Positions 28,101 through 35,608 of a stretch of 40,840 bases of DNA are shown piece after piece. How positions within the stretch are numbered: the first letter of the stretch is position 1; every line of letters starts with the position of its first letter. A program made the translations under genes and the position numbers. The notes under the pieces were generated by a model. It ran no database searches, had not been told where the DNA came from, and worked only from the letters and a program-made list of their open reading frames with translations. The stretch lies in IMG/VR virus record IMGVR_UViG_3300023106_000018, positions 1-40,840 of that record. The stretch is one strand, 5' to 3'. This stretch comes from a virus.

Positions 28101-29253
28101 TGATGGAGGCGATCAGGCCGGCATAGGCCGCCTTCTCTTTGGCCGCTGCCGCTTCAGTCTTCGCTGCTGCCTTGTCGCGTGCGCCTGCGATCTCGCCGGA
28201 ATTGAGGAAGCCGGCCACCTTGGCGGCAGTCGCGGCGGCCGTGGTGCTGGCGGCTTCGCCAGAGGCTTTTACCTCGGTGCTAGTAGCGGACCACGCGGCA
28301 GAGATTTTCTTGGCGCCATCCACCCAGCCGTCGGCGACGTCGGTTGCCAGTTCCTTGTAAATGGTGACGGCGCCCTTGAAGTCGCCCGAGAGCGCGGCCA
28401 TGGTGATGGCTGCGGCGGCGCCGGCGGCCTTGCCTAACGTGGTGAACATCTCGACGATGACCACGCCCACGGCGTACAACCCCTTGAACGCGCCGGAGAG
28501 CACGGTGACCGCACTGGCCGCCTTGTCCGCGCCCTTGCCGGTCGCGGTGAAGTCGTCGACCAGAACGTTGAGCATCGGCAGCAGGCCGGCCGCGATGCGC
28601 GTGCCGACGCCCTGCGCGGTGAAGCCCAGGGTGTCGAGGCCATCGTTGAACTTGCCTGCATCGGCGGCTACCTGCTCGGTGACACCGGACAGTTCTTTGC
28701 CGCGATTCATCAAGGCTTCAATGCCGGCCGCGCCGCCGTCGAGCAGCACGGCGGCCTCTTGCCATGACTTGCCCAGCGCCTCGGCGCCGAACGCGGCGCG
28801 CTGCTGCGGGTCCTTGATGTCCTTGAAGACGTCGGCCAACTGCTTGAACGCTTCGAGCGGCTCGGTTGCGGTGATTCCCAACTCGCGGAACTTGGCCCCG
28901 TCCTTGCCGATGTTCTGGCCCAGCTTGGATATGGACGACGCCACCCCGTCCAGGCTGGTGTCACCGAGCTTGGCCGCGTAGGCCAGTCCGGCAAGGTCTT
29001 CGATAGCCACCTTGGTGCGCGCGCTCATATCGTTGAGCGCGTCGGCGGCGTCGATGCTGTTCTTGATGAAGGAAGTAAAGGCGCCGACCGAGAGGCCGGC
29101 GGCGATGCCACCCAGGACACCCTTAAGTGCCTGGGCGCTGGCGCTCATACCGTTCAGGGCAGTGTCCACCGAGCGGCGCGCGGCGGTCATGTCCTGCTGA
29201 AGACGTGCTATGTCAGCGCGGAGGCGGATTTCAACATCGCTGACAACAGACAT
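25180..29253 (-). CDS. Tape measure protein
   Basis: The product is 1357 residues from the ATG at 29253 (TAATG overlap; GGAG eight bases upstream). The in-frame start at 29346 lacks a ribosome site and lies within the preceding gene. It has long Ala-rich coiled coil (VEIRLRADIARLQQDMTAAR at the start), hydrophobic stretches near residues 60-75, 270-310 and 630-735 (with IPVIGWIITAMMTAN), and more helix in the C-terminal third. It sets tail length and may open the inner membrane. At about 0.15 nm per residue, the known ratio, the tail would be near 200 nm. The chaperone genes G/GT just upstream fit this role. Confidence 0.93.
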   Translation of the reverse strand: MSVVSDVEIRLRADIARLQQDMTAARRSVDTALNGMSASAQALKGVLGGIAAGLSVGAFTSFIKNSIDAADALNDMSARTKVAIEDLAGLAYAAKLGDTSLDGVASSISKLGQNIGKDGAKFRELGITATEPLEAFKQLADVFKDIKDPQQRAAFGAEALGKSWQEAAVLLDGGAAGIEALMNRGKELSGVTEQVAADAGKFNDGLDTLGFTAQGVGTRIAAGLLPMLNVLVDDFTATGKGADKAASAVTVLSGAFKGLYAVGVVIVEMFTTLGKAAGAAAAITMAALSGDFKGAVTIYKELATDVADGWVDGAKKISAAWSATSTEVKASGEAASTTAAATAAKVAGFLNSGEIAGARDKAAAKTEAAAAKEKAAYAGLIASIKEKMAASQAEIDSSAPLSAAQQMRIKLDQELAAGKIALTAEHLKEIQALLDNADALAKNAAAAKQVRAAISALADERDNNYASLVAEATANEELVKTYGKTRIEIARMTLAREEERLAQRGALELSEDTVEQLEREIEARRRNIAAMGSLEVLEKQKKATDAAAASQVTFWKSIDDTAHDTFVSIANGSKDTAQRLKDTFKNIFFDWLYQQTIKKWIINVGTSTSSAGGVVDGIGSLLSGGSAASSGNGAGGILGSASNLLSIGKTIYAGFTTGLTATIGSSITSLGTMIGSEAVAAFGAGISGGALGATTASAASGYAGTAAASAGAGAAGAIPVIGWIITAMMTANGLYKQGWDATNGTLSETGKVLGSGILALNSVLKKFGMSDSAANIFSGQATISKLFGRKNPEIESQGLRGTLSATGLSGGENYVNILEKGGWFRSDKRTPLKNAASAETDKLFDDTLMAMSTAVKTFGKVMGIETAAIDSYSKVFDLKLTGKAEEDNAAVAKLFGDVGNELSLRLVPGLAAFAKEGETMSATLQRLAVNYQSVDAILTATGQSIKLFGVAGIEARENLIKAAGGLEALTSGVTYFQQNFLTAAQQLAPAQKQVADALAAMGMSAIKTNEQFAAATLGIDLSTQAGAELYVKMLALAPAFKTVTDATEAAKKAAEDLAAQQMEAAKAAARSVANAAFDALSSAISERKSAAKASFDNMLSGVSTTIDQVTAAITNMRNVVNVVNSAVSSMLGTTAEDARQKLAELARTRRTPQSGDLQSLASAASQFNAGDYTTALDARRAQLLTTNSLETIAANAAAGYTNAQAMLASLQMQHNAIQAASLAEQARLDSLLTSAQAQINAINGVSNSVLSLSQAVAGFASAIRSVASAGGGSPTTSTWDSSARAGSMYTPSRNAMFDSDAVVRELKAIAASTANSASAQQITASSTTKLADQFDNVSAGGNALLTETSGVTKVTTV

Positions 29254-29732
29254 TAGTTTTTCTCCAGTTTCTTTGCCTTGCGCCCAAGGCGTCGTTCCTC
29301 GCGGTCGAGGGACTTCTCCGCTTTTTGGTTCCGCGCCCACCGCCACTTCGCCTCGTACTCAGGCCAAGGGCATTTCGCCTCGCGCTTCGCCGCCGCGTGG
29401 GACTCGCCTACGTAGGCCCGCGATAGCTTGATCAGCAGCCGCGACTGGTACGGCTGCCACTCGATGCCCAGCAAGTGCTCCCAGTGTACCAGATCGCACG
29501 CCTCAATCGGCCCGTCTTTTTTGGTTGGGCCGATCTCCCACAGGTAATCTAACAGGTCGCTGCCCCACGCCACCGGGGGCATTTCCGACGGCAAGCCGCT
29601 GGCCTCGATCGTGTCACGCCGGGACTTCTCCGGCGGCCCTTTTACATCCGAGGTGCTGGCCTCGGGGATTGCGTTTAGCCAGGCTGCGAAGCGGACGAAT
29701 CGGTCGAGGTCGTCGCTGGCACTGGCAAGTAG
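29253..29732 (-). CDS. Tail assembly chaperone GT extension (-1 frame)
   Basis: This is the second half of the G-GT fusion, made when ribosomes slip -1 at GGGAAAC (29738-29732). After the slip the frame reads LLASASDDLDRFVRFAAWLN and continues without stop for 159 residues, to give a fusion of about 291. The region from 29594 on also has an ATG but no ribosome site, so independent start is unlikely. The T part (WEHLLGIEWQPYQSRLL, then a basic tail with KWRWARNQKAEKSLDRE) would bind the tape measure during tail assembly, as known for lambda gpGT. It ends in TAATG at the tape measure start. Confidence 0.82.
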   Translation of the reverse strand, partial: LLASASDDLDRFVRFAAWLNAIPEASTSDVKGPPEKSRRDTIEASGLPSEMPPVAWGSDLLDYLWEIGPTKKDGPIEACDLVHWEHLLGIEWQPYQSRLLIKLSRAYVGESHAAAKREAKCPWPEYEAKWRWARNQKAEKSLDREERRLGRKAKKLEKN

Positions 29733-30127
29733 TTTCCCCGCTTCCCCATGTACTGGTTCAGGCCTTCGGCGATATGGCCGATAGCCACGTCCTCGTACGC
29801 TGCGCGGTACATCGCGTTGCCCCGCATGCCTTCATAGTCGAAGCCGTCGAAGGAAATGGTGACCGCAGCCAGAAATACGGCCAGGTCGCGGGCGTCAGCT
29901 TCTGGATCGCTTTTATCTTCCTTGCCCTGTTTCAGCGCAGCGAACAGGCCGCCGTTCTTCTTGCCGGTAAATTCGTGCAATGCGGCTTGGAAAATCTTGG
30001 TGCCCGGGCTGTGGTGAGTGATGGTCAGCGGGGTGACGCCATCTTCTTGGTATTGCGTCGCGCCGGCGGCGTCGACTACGGTCCATTTACCAGTTGGCAA
30101 AATGGCGAGAGCTTTCAGGTTTTTCAT
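29675..30127 (-). CDS. Tail assembly chaperone G
   Basis: The product is 150 residues from the ATG at 30127; a weak GAAAG precedes it. It begins KNLKALAILPTGKWTVVDAA and includes DLAVFLAAVTISFDGFDYEG. The last 18 residues follow the slippery site at codons 131-132 (GGA AAC). It is the only gene between the tube protein and the tape measure other than its own -1 extension, the typical place of the chaperones. G is made in excess over GT and coats the tape measure while the tail grows. The function is inferred from order and the frameshift. Confidence 0.8.
   Translation of the reverse strand: MKNLKALAILPTGKWTVVDAAGATQYQEDGVTPLTITHHSPGTKIFQAALHEFTGKKNGGLFAALKQGKEDKSDPEADARDLAVFLAAVTISFDGFDYEGMRGNAMYRAAYEDVAIGHIAEGLNQYMGKRGNYLPVPATTSTDSSASQPG
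29732..29738 (-). other. Programmed -1 frameshift site GGGAAAC
   Basis: In frame 0 the codons are CGG GGA AAC, so the heptamer is G GGA AAC, a canonical X XXY YYZ slip site close to the GGGAAAG of lambda. The G frame stops 18 codons later, while the -1 frame is open for 160 codons including the stop. Confidence 0.88.
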
Positions 30128-30232
30128 GTCGATTCTTTCTTGGGAGGATTGATATTGCACCTTCGGCCGCCCGCGCCCTCCCAAGGGCGACAGGCGACCG
30201 TCGATGCTGGTTGTGGCCTAGTGGCCGGGTTC

Positions 30233-30733
30233 TTACACTTCAGGGGTCGGGATGACCGGCGTCGTCGCCTTCAGGGCTTCCGACTGCAGCAGCAACGTCA
30301 TGGCGTAGACCAGGTTATCGTTCGAACCGCCGCCCGATTCCGACAGGTTCGACACCTGGGCGGTGCAGTACAGCACCGAGCCAGATTGGCGGACCACGGC
30401 GAACGAGGCGACCAGGCGGCCGCGCAGGGTTTCGTCGGCCAGATCGAACGCTTCGGTGGTGCCGTCTTCGCCTTCTTCCAGTACGGACCATTCGGAATCG
30501 ATCAGCTGGTAGTTGCCGACGCGGCGGCGCACCAGGCCTTGACTCACGACGTCCAGCTCGGAGGTGTTGGACTGGCGGCCTTCCATGGCGCCGACCTGGG
30601 TGATCGAGAACTCGAAGACGCCGGCGGCGGCGAAGAACGTTTCGAACGCGGCTTCGGTGTCGTCGGTCGGACGGCCCGCTTTGATGAACAGGCGCGTGCC
30701 TGCGTAAGTTTCAAAATCTGCTGGAAACGGCAT
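30233..30733 (-). CDS. Major tail (tube) protein
   Basis: The product is 166 residues, with AGGAG eight bases before the ATG at 30733. It begins PFPADFETYAGTRLFIKAGR and contains FEFSITQVGAMEGRQSNTSE and YQLIDSEWSVLEEGEDGTTE. This is a beta-rich tube protein, placed between the tail completion protein and chaperone G as in other siphophages. Many copies would stack into the tail tube. The 67-base gap before it and the 105-base gap after it may hold a promoter and a partial terminator, which would fit its high amount. No clear terminator is seen. Confidence 0.85.
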   Translation of the reverse strand: MPFPADFETYAGTRLFIKAGRPTDDTEAAFETFFAAAGVFEFSITQVGAMEGRQSNTSELDVVSQGLVRRRVGNYQLIDSEWSVLEEGEDGTTEAFDLADETLRGRLVASFAVVRQSGSVLYCTAQVSNLSESGGGSNDNLVYAMTLLLQSEALKATTPVIPTPEV

Positions 30734-30800
30734 AATGTTTTCTCCTGTTGAATGCCCGCGCGCACCATTGCGAGACGGGCGGGCAAACCGATACCGTATT

Positions 30801-31217
30801 CTAATTCGGTTCGGAAAAAGTTACCATGAAATCCCGCGATTTTTCATGTATTTTATCGTCGCCTACCGGCAGATCGGGGCCTTCGCCCTGCTGAAGGATG
30901 GACTTGACGTGGTATGACAACACCGTGCCGGTGTGTACACCCCGCCCAAGGTCGACGGCCTTGAGGATTTTCTCGCCGGCCGGGTAGCCATCGGGATCTT
31001 TTGTCAGCACCGTGACCTGCACGTGCACCCGCATCGTCTTGCCGGCCTGGCGGCGCGCGATCGTGCTGATCTCGTCGCCGTAGACGCGGGTGACACTGAT
31101 CACTGGTAGCACCGAGAACTGGGTCGCGGGGCCGGCGTAGATGCGAGCAGGGGGCACTAGCGCGGTGACGTTGGCATCAGCGGCCAGGAGCGCGCGGACG
31201 ATGGCAACGGCGCTCAT
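30801..31217 (-). CDS. Tail completion/terminator protein (DUF3168-like)
   Basis: The product is 138 residues; the start overlaps the previous stop (ATGA). It has the DUF3168 pattern: AIVRALLAADANVTALVPPA at the start, then LPVISVTRVYGDEIST and RVHVQVTVLTKDPDGY. The family is the tail terminator that caps the tube and joins the head-tail connector. It lies just before the tube gene, the standard order. Confidence comes from both position and sequence pattern. Confidence 0.8.
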   Translation of the reverse strand: MSAVAIVRALLAADANVTALVPPARIYAGPATQFSVLPVISVTRVYGDEISTIARRQAGKTMRVHVQVTVLTKDPDGYPAGEKILKAVDLGRGVHTGTVLSYHVKSILQQGEGPDLPVGDDKIHEKSRDFMVTFSEPN

Positions 31218-31714
31218 TCTTGGGCCTCACCTGGTAGTGCAGGGTCGGCAACGTTCAGGCCCTGGGCGCGCAGCCGGTCGCGGATTTTCTTCTGCACGGC
31301 GGCAACGGCGTCGGTGAATTTCTCGTCAGCGGCCGGCCGCATGAACGGGTGCGGCCGCGCGCCGGGGTGCTGCACCGCGCCGGCGACGAACTGGCCGCCG
31401 ATCTGGAGCGAGCCGGCACGCGGCGCGATCAAGTGCGCGCGCGTCCCGAACTCCACCATGTGCGCGTAGTACGCCTGGCTGTTGCCCACCTTGACGCTGG
31501 CCGACACCTGGCCGTCGCGCCCTTTGCGCGTGGTGATGCGCGCGCTGCGGCGCAGGTCGCCGTGCTCCACCGGAATGTTCTGTTTCACCTGGGAGAGGTA
31601 GACCGCAGCACCCGCACGAAGGGCCGAGCGCATGATATTCGTCTCGACTTTTTGAGGTAGTGTGGCAAGTAAGGCGTCGAGCGCGGCGCCGCCGGTGATG
31701 TTCTCTTGGCTCAC
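31214..31714 (-). CDS. HK97 gp10-like head-tail/tail completion protein
   Basis: The product is 166 residues from a GTG at 31714 that overlaps the previous stop (GTGA). The frame is open further up but runs through the preceding gene. IMRSALRAGAAVYLSQVKQN, EHGDLRRSARI, YAHMVEFGTRAH and HPGARPHPFMRPAADE are all typical of the HK97 gp10 family. These proteins sit at the neck or help the tail tube attach. Overlaps on both sides show a tight neck operon. Confidence 0.88.
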   Translation of the reverse strand: MSQENITGGAALDALLATLPQKVETNIMRSALRAGAAVYLSQVKQNIPVEHGDLRRSARITTRKGRDGQVSASVKVGNSQAYYAHMVEFGTRAHLIAPRAGSLQIGGQFVAGAVQHPGARPHPFMRPAADEKFTDAVAAVQKKIRDRLRAQGLNVADPALPGEAQE

Positions 31715-32055
31715 GAGCTGAATTCCTTCACGGTGAATTCCAGCCACTCGCGCCGGCCGATCTCGGCCGGGCCTGCGCTGATCTGGTGGATCGTGTCGAC
31801 CTCGTTGTGGATGACCACCCGCATGTCGGAGGTGATGCCGCGCATGTAGCGGATACGCACGCGCGCCGGCTTCTCCGACAGGTTGATGGCCTGGCCGTTT
31901 CGCTCGGCGTTGCCGGGCAGCGTGTCCCACACCTGGGCGGGCACGCGCGCGAAGACGGGTTCCCACGGGCCGGGCTGCGGACCGTACTCCGGATCTTCCA
32001 CGACGGTCGGGCGCTCGATGGTGATGCGCCGGTCAAGCTGGCCGCCGGTGATCAT
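31711..32055 (-). CDS. Head-tail joining (head closure) protein
   Basis: The product is 114 residues; the start overlaps the connector stop (ATGA). It begins ITGGQLDRRITIERPTVVED and contains PGPWEPVFARVPAQVWDTLP and YMRGITSDMRVV, with HQISAGPAEIGRREWLEFTV near the end. This is the pattern of the phage head-tail joining family (SPP1 gp16/HK97 gp7-like). It closes the portal channel after packaging and gives the docking place for the tail. It is well supported by order and sequence. Confidence 0.88.
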   Translation of the reverse strand: MITGGQLDRRITIERPTVVEDPEYGPQPGPWEPVFARVPAQVWDTLPGNAERNGQAINLSEKPARVRIRYMRGITSDMRVVIHNEVDTIHQISAGPAEIGRREWLEFTVKEFSS

Positions 32056-32612
32056 TGATACACCATGTACGGCTGCAGCAGCCATTTGTAGAAGTCCTCG
32101 GGCAGCGCGTAGGTCTGCCCTTCGTTGACCATGCTGCGGTGCTCGTAGAAGGCGCCGATGGCCAACAGCATCCACTGGCGGATCGGCTCGGGCACGCTGG
32201 CCGCATCGGCATAGCCGGCTTGGTACTGCACGACCACGGCGCCGGCTTGCGTCCTGGCTGTGGGCCAGGGCGTGCCGTAGGCCGAGGTGATCATTGGCGG
32301 GTCCACGAACTGGTCGACCAAGTAGCCGGCCGGCACGGTCTGCTCGGCGCCGTCGGCGTCGATATACTTGATGCTGTCGATCTCGACCAGCGGCGGGCGT
32401 GGCACCTTGAGGAACATGCAGAAGCCGTCCGCACCAAAGGCCAGGGTCTGCGGCATCAGCGCGCGGTTAAGCCGTTCCTCGGCCATCTGGCGCGCGGCGC
32501 GGATCATGCGCTCCAGGTCGTCGTCCTCGTCGCTGAAGACGATGCGCAGGTTCGCCTTGACCTCTTCCAAGGTCAAGGGTTCAGCGGTTGGCGCGGTGAT
32601 GACTTTGATCAT
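32052..32612 (-). CDS. Head-tail connector (HK97 gp6-like)
   Basis: The product is 186 residues. KVITAPTAEPLTLEEVKANL at the start and EDDDLERMIRAARQMAEERL are signatures of the gp6/gp15 connector family, and WMLLAIGAFYEHRSMVNEGQ lies at the end. The protein forms a ring under the portal. Its stop overlaps the joining protein (ATGA). The preceding gene is not a capsid gene but the FN3-SGNH protein, which splits the usual capsid-to-connector order. Confidence 0.9.
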   Translation of the reverse strand: MIKVITAPTAEPLTLEEVKANLRIVFSDEDDDLERMIRAARQMAEERLNRALMPQTLAFGADGFCMFLKVPRPPLVEIDSIKYIDADGAEQTVPAGYLVDQFVDPPMITSAYGTPWPTARTQAGAVVVQYQAGYADAASVPEPIRQWMLLAIGAFYEHRSMVNEGQTYALPEDFYKWLLQPYMVYQ

Positions 32613-32618
32613 GTCGCT

Positions 32619-34688
32619 TTAGCCTTGCTTCAGCACCAGCGGGATCTGTGGCAAGATGCCCAGGACCGCCTCGTCGTGCACTGCCTGCAGCATGTGGATG
32701 CCGTCACCCACAGTGGCCGGCGTAGCGTGCAGCCAAAGGCCGGTAGTGCGGCTACCCACCTGGTCGAACAATTCCAGGTAGCCGTACTTGCTGTTGGCGC
32801 GGGTCTCGGCGTTGTAGGCTTGGATCACCGCCCACTTAGGCGCATCCACCACTGCGGTCTCGTCGGCCGTCGTTTTCGGCGGCGTGGTGCAGAAGATCGG
32901 GATGATCCCCAGCGACTCGCAGCGCGCCTGGATGGTGGCGCGGTACCCCATGATCGTGGCGTACGACTTGCCGGCGGTGATGTCGCCGCCGGTCATCGTG
33001 ATCAGCGCGTGGGTCACACCCGCCGCCACCATGCCGTCGTAGCGCAGCGCCGTGCTGGCCGTCACCGCCGCCAAGGACTCCATCGTCCAGCCGTCGATGC
33101 CCATATCCATCCAACGGATACCGGCTTGGGCCAGTGCGAGTCGCGCCCACAAGCGGTTCGAGTCGCCCAGCAGCGCCACTACAGGGCGATAGTTGGTCAG
33201 GCCGGTGATCGCCTTCGGCACCACCACGGCGCCCGCCGTGATGCGGCTGGTCGGCATGGTGCCCATGGTCAGATCGGCCAGATCCACCCCGCGCGCGCTG
33301 ACGTCGTAAGTGGCGTAAGGGCCGGAGGCTGACATCAGGCCGCCGTTTGCCTGGCAAGGAATGTTCGTCGGGACCGTTGGCCATGCGATGTGCTGGTTGA
33401 ACGATACGACCTGGCCGTCGGTCAACGAGAAGCCCGCATCGGCGACTGCCCATGCCTCTTCACCACTGGCGAACGACTTCGATACGCCACCGCCCACTTC
33501 CCACAGATTGCGGTATTTGGTGGCGTTGCCGAACGAGCTTTCGATCGTTGGCAGGAGACCGGTGCCGACGATCTCTGCGCCGCCGGTCTGCTTGCCGTTG
33601 TTCGAGAACAACACCTTGATGGCAGTAGCCGGGCCGCCAGCCTTGATGCCGACGCCCTGGTTGATGGAATTCTGCGTGCCGTTACCCGCCAGTGTGGTGT
33701 TGCACAGGCCGTTGCCGTCGCGGGTGTTGATGTGCTGGCGCACCTGCGCGACCGGGTAGGGTTCCCAGTTCAGGCCGTTGTTGACCATGGCCTTATTCGG
33801 GGTGCCCGGATAGTCGGATACCGTGACGATCGTATTGACCAGCGTAGTGGAGGCGCGCGGCAGCGCCGCGTAGGTGTAACTGGTTGGCGCAGCCACTGGG
33901 GTAACGCTGTTCGACACAGCGGACACCGGCCCTGCGCCCTCGCCGTTGTTGGCGCGCGCGGTGGCGGTCACCGCGATATCGTTCGGGGTGATGACGTCAA
34001 CTGTGGTCGCGCCCGCGGCTGCCGTCGCCGAAGCGCCGTTGCTCAAGGTGACAACGGTGTTGCGCAGGGCCGAGCCATTCGACGCGGCGGCCGTCCAGGT
34101 GGCCGTCACCTTGCCGTTGCCGGCCGTCAGAGTCAAGCTGGTTGGCGCGCCCGGCACGGCCGGCACGGTGTAAGCGGTCGGGGTGGCGCTGGCCGAGGCG
34201 GTGCTCGCTGCACTCAGGCCGGCGCCATTGATCTGTTTGACCGTGGCGGTCACCGCCACGCCTGCCGGGCTGAGCACCGGGATAGGCGAGCTGGCGCCGC
34301 GCTGCACGCGGCCGTTCGACAGGGTGACCTCGTAGCCGACGCCCACGGTGCCGCCCAGCGTCGCGGACGGGGTGAACGCGGCCATTACGCCGCCGGCAAT
34401 CGGGGTCAGCGTTACGCCGGTTGGCGCGCCCGGCACGGTGATGCCGGAGAAGTTCATCAGCAGCTTGCCGGTGCGGTCCGCGATGCCCAGCGGAACAGCG
34501 TCCGAGCCGTACAGCACATCGCCGATCTGGCTATTGGCGGGCGCCACGTACAGCGGCGGCGGCACGCCACCGGACAAGTCGGTCGTCGCATTGCCTGCCG
34601 CCACCAGTGCGGTCTCGGTGCCACCCGCCAGTGTGACGATGGTGTTCGGGGGATTGCCCTGGTAGAGGGCGAGCAGGCGAATGGTCAT
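32619..34688 (-). CDS. FN3-SGNH hydrolase-like head-region protein
   Basis: The product is 689 residues, coupled by TAATG to the small gene upstream. Two fibronectin type III-like domains (about 83-175 and 175-265, each opening with VPGAPTG or VPGAPTSLTL) are followed by a beta-rich part. A C-terminal SGNH/GDSL-like domain has ALLGDSN with Ser at about 509 and DGIH with D about 662 and H about 665. The block III GxND is degenerate (TGGD), so activity is uncertain. Such domains remove acetyl or acyl groups from sugars. In the head module it may decorate the capsid and bind or modify host polysaccharide. A displaced tail spike is the alternative. Confidence 0.75.
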   Translation of the reverse strand: MTIRLLALYQGNPPNTIVTLAGGTETALVAAGNATTDLSGGVPPPLYVAPANSQIGDVLYGSDAVPLGIADRTGKLLMNFSGITVPGAPTGVTLTPIAGGVMAAFTPSATLGGTVGVGYEVTLSNGRVQRGASSPIPVLSPAGVAVTATVKQINGAGLSAASTASASATPTAYTVPAVPGAPTSLTLTAGNGKVTATWTAAASNGSALRNTVVTLSNGASATAAAGATTVDVITPNDIAVTATARANNGEGAGPVSAVSNSVTPVAAPTSYTYAALPRASTTLVNTIVTVSDYPGTPNKAMVNNGLNWEPYPVAQVRQHINTRDGNGLCNTTLAGNGTQNSINQGVGIKAGGPATAIKVLFSNNGKQTGGAEIVGTGLLPTIESSFGNATKYRNLWEVGGGVSKSFASGEEAWAVADAGFSLTDGQVVSFNQHIAWPTVPTNIPCQANGGLMSASGPYATYDVSARGVDLADLTMGTMPTSRITAGAVVVPKAITGLTNYRPVVALLGDSNRLWARLALAQAGIRWMDMGIDGWTMESLAAVTASTALRYDGMVAAGVTHALITMTGGDITAGKSYATIMGYRATIQARCESLGIIPIFCTTPPKTTADETAVVDAPKWAVIQAYNAETRANSKYGYLELFDQVGSRTTGLWLHATPATVGDGIHMLQAVHDEAVLGILPQIPLVLKQG

Positions 34689-34942
34689 TATTTTTTACCC
34701 TTGTTGGCTGGCGCTGCGGCCATCTTGTTCTTCGGCGCGTCTTCCATCTTCTCGCCACCCAGCAGATCGTCGTCGCCTTGCTTGCTGTCGGTTGCGGTCT
34801 TCGGGGCGGCGTCCTCAAACGTCACGAGGCCCGCTTTGCGGAGGTCCTCGGCGGTGCTCTTGGTGACTTCGACCGGGTCGCCGGCGACGTATTGCGTGGC
34901 GCCGTGCGCGAAACTGTCGAGTGCGGTGGCTGTGGTGTTCAT
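34688..34942 (-). CDS. Small head-operon hypothetical protein
   Basis: The product is 84 residues from the ATG at 34942, with GGAGG seven bases upstream; the HNH gene stop overlaps it (ATGA). The first half (NTTATALDSFAHGATQYVAG, DPVEVTKSTAEDLRKAGLVT) resembles small domains found in short proteins after capsid genes. The second half is charged and probably disordered (DSKQGDDDLLGGEKMED, KNKMAAAPANKGKK). It might be a minor head or decoration protein. No function is certain. Confidence 0.65.
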   Translation of the reverse strand: MNTTATALDSFAHGATQYVAGDPVEVTKSTAEDLRKAGLVTFEDAAPKTATDSKQGDDDLLGGEKMEDAPKNKMAAAPANKGKK

Positions 34943-35538
34943 GGGTGGTCCTCCGGAAAGCTGTTGCCCTTGGATAGGTTTTCTACCGCCGGGATGATGC
35001 GCAAATTGAATTCGTTGTGTAGCCCACATACTACATCGCTTTTCAGCGGAAAGTAATGGTCCACGTGATGCTTGATTCCTGTTTCTTTTGAAATACGAGA
35101 GCACTCTACGTACAGCGCTTCTATCGCTTCCAAATTCGCCCAGCTCGACAGCGCTCGGCGTTTGCGGCTTTGGCGCATTTTAAAATGCGCTCGATAGTAT
35201 CCGGGGTTCTTTTCACGTTCCCGCTTCTGTGTTGCCGCACGTGCCTCTTTATTGCGGACCACATAATCCTTCGTTATACCGCGCCGCTTTTCTTTATTGG
35301 CAGCGGCCCATCTAGACGCGCGTTCTTTATACTCGTCTTTCTTGTTCTCGTACGCCTCTTGGGCACGAACCTTGCGGCTGTCAATGTGTTTTATATACGA
35401 TGCTGCTTGTTTCTTTTTCGCACAGGCTTTGCAGTACGCATTCCGACCGTCCGGTCTATTCTTATTCTTTGTGCTATTTTCTGGCGTCTTCTCTACACCA
35501 CATTCTAAACAGCACGTGCTAATATTCGTCTCAGTCAT
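34939..35538 (-). CDS. HNH endonuclease, probable homing element
   Basis: The product is 199 residues. An N-terminal zinc module (CCLECGVEK, YCKACAKKK) is followed by a long basic helix (RKVRAQEAYENKKDEYKERA) and the nuclease core: HHVDHYFPLKSD with the catalytic DH, then NEFNLRIIPAVENLSKGN with the Asn residues. The DNA is clearly more AT-rich than the flanking head genes. The gene lies directly after the capsid gene terminator and is itself followed by ATGA. This fits a free-standing homing endonuclease inserted in the head operon. A helper role in packaging is less likely, since another HNH gene stands near the terminases. Confidence 0.85.
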   Translation of the reverse strand: MTETNISTCCLECGVEKTPENSTKNKNRPDGRNAYCKACAKKKQAASYIKHIDSRKVRAQEAYENKKDEYKERASRWAAANKEKRRGITKDYVVRNKEARAATQKREREKNPGYYRAHFKMRQSRKRRALSSWANLEAIEALYVECSRISKETGIKHHVDHYFPLKSDVVCGLHNEFNLRIIPAVENLSKGNSFPEDHP

Positions 35539-35567
35539 TGCCGAACCTCAGATTCAGTGGTGATTAG

Positions 35568-35602
35568 AAAACCCCAGCTAGTTTCCGCTAGCTGGGGTTT
35601 TT
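35568..35602. terminator. Bidirectional terminator after major capsid gene
   Basis: A 14-pair stem, AAAACCCCAGCTAG with CTAGCTGGGGTTTT and a six-base loop, lies just past the capsid stop and is followed by T runs on either strand. It should end part of the minus-strand transcripts after the capsid gene, which would favour high capsid output over the genes that follow. Confidence 0.88.
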
Positions 35603-35608
35603 GCTTTC

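Noticed and set aside
29253-29594. Independent gene starting at the ATG at 29594
   Set aside because: No ribosome site is present and the frame is open and protein-like upstream to the GGGAAAC site, so it is better read as the GT frameshift extension.
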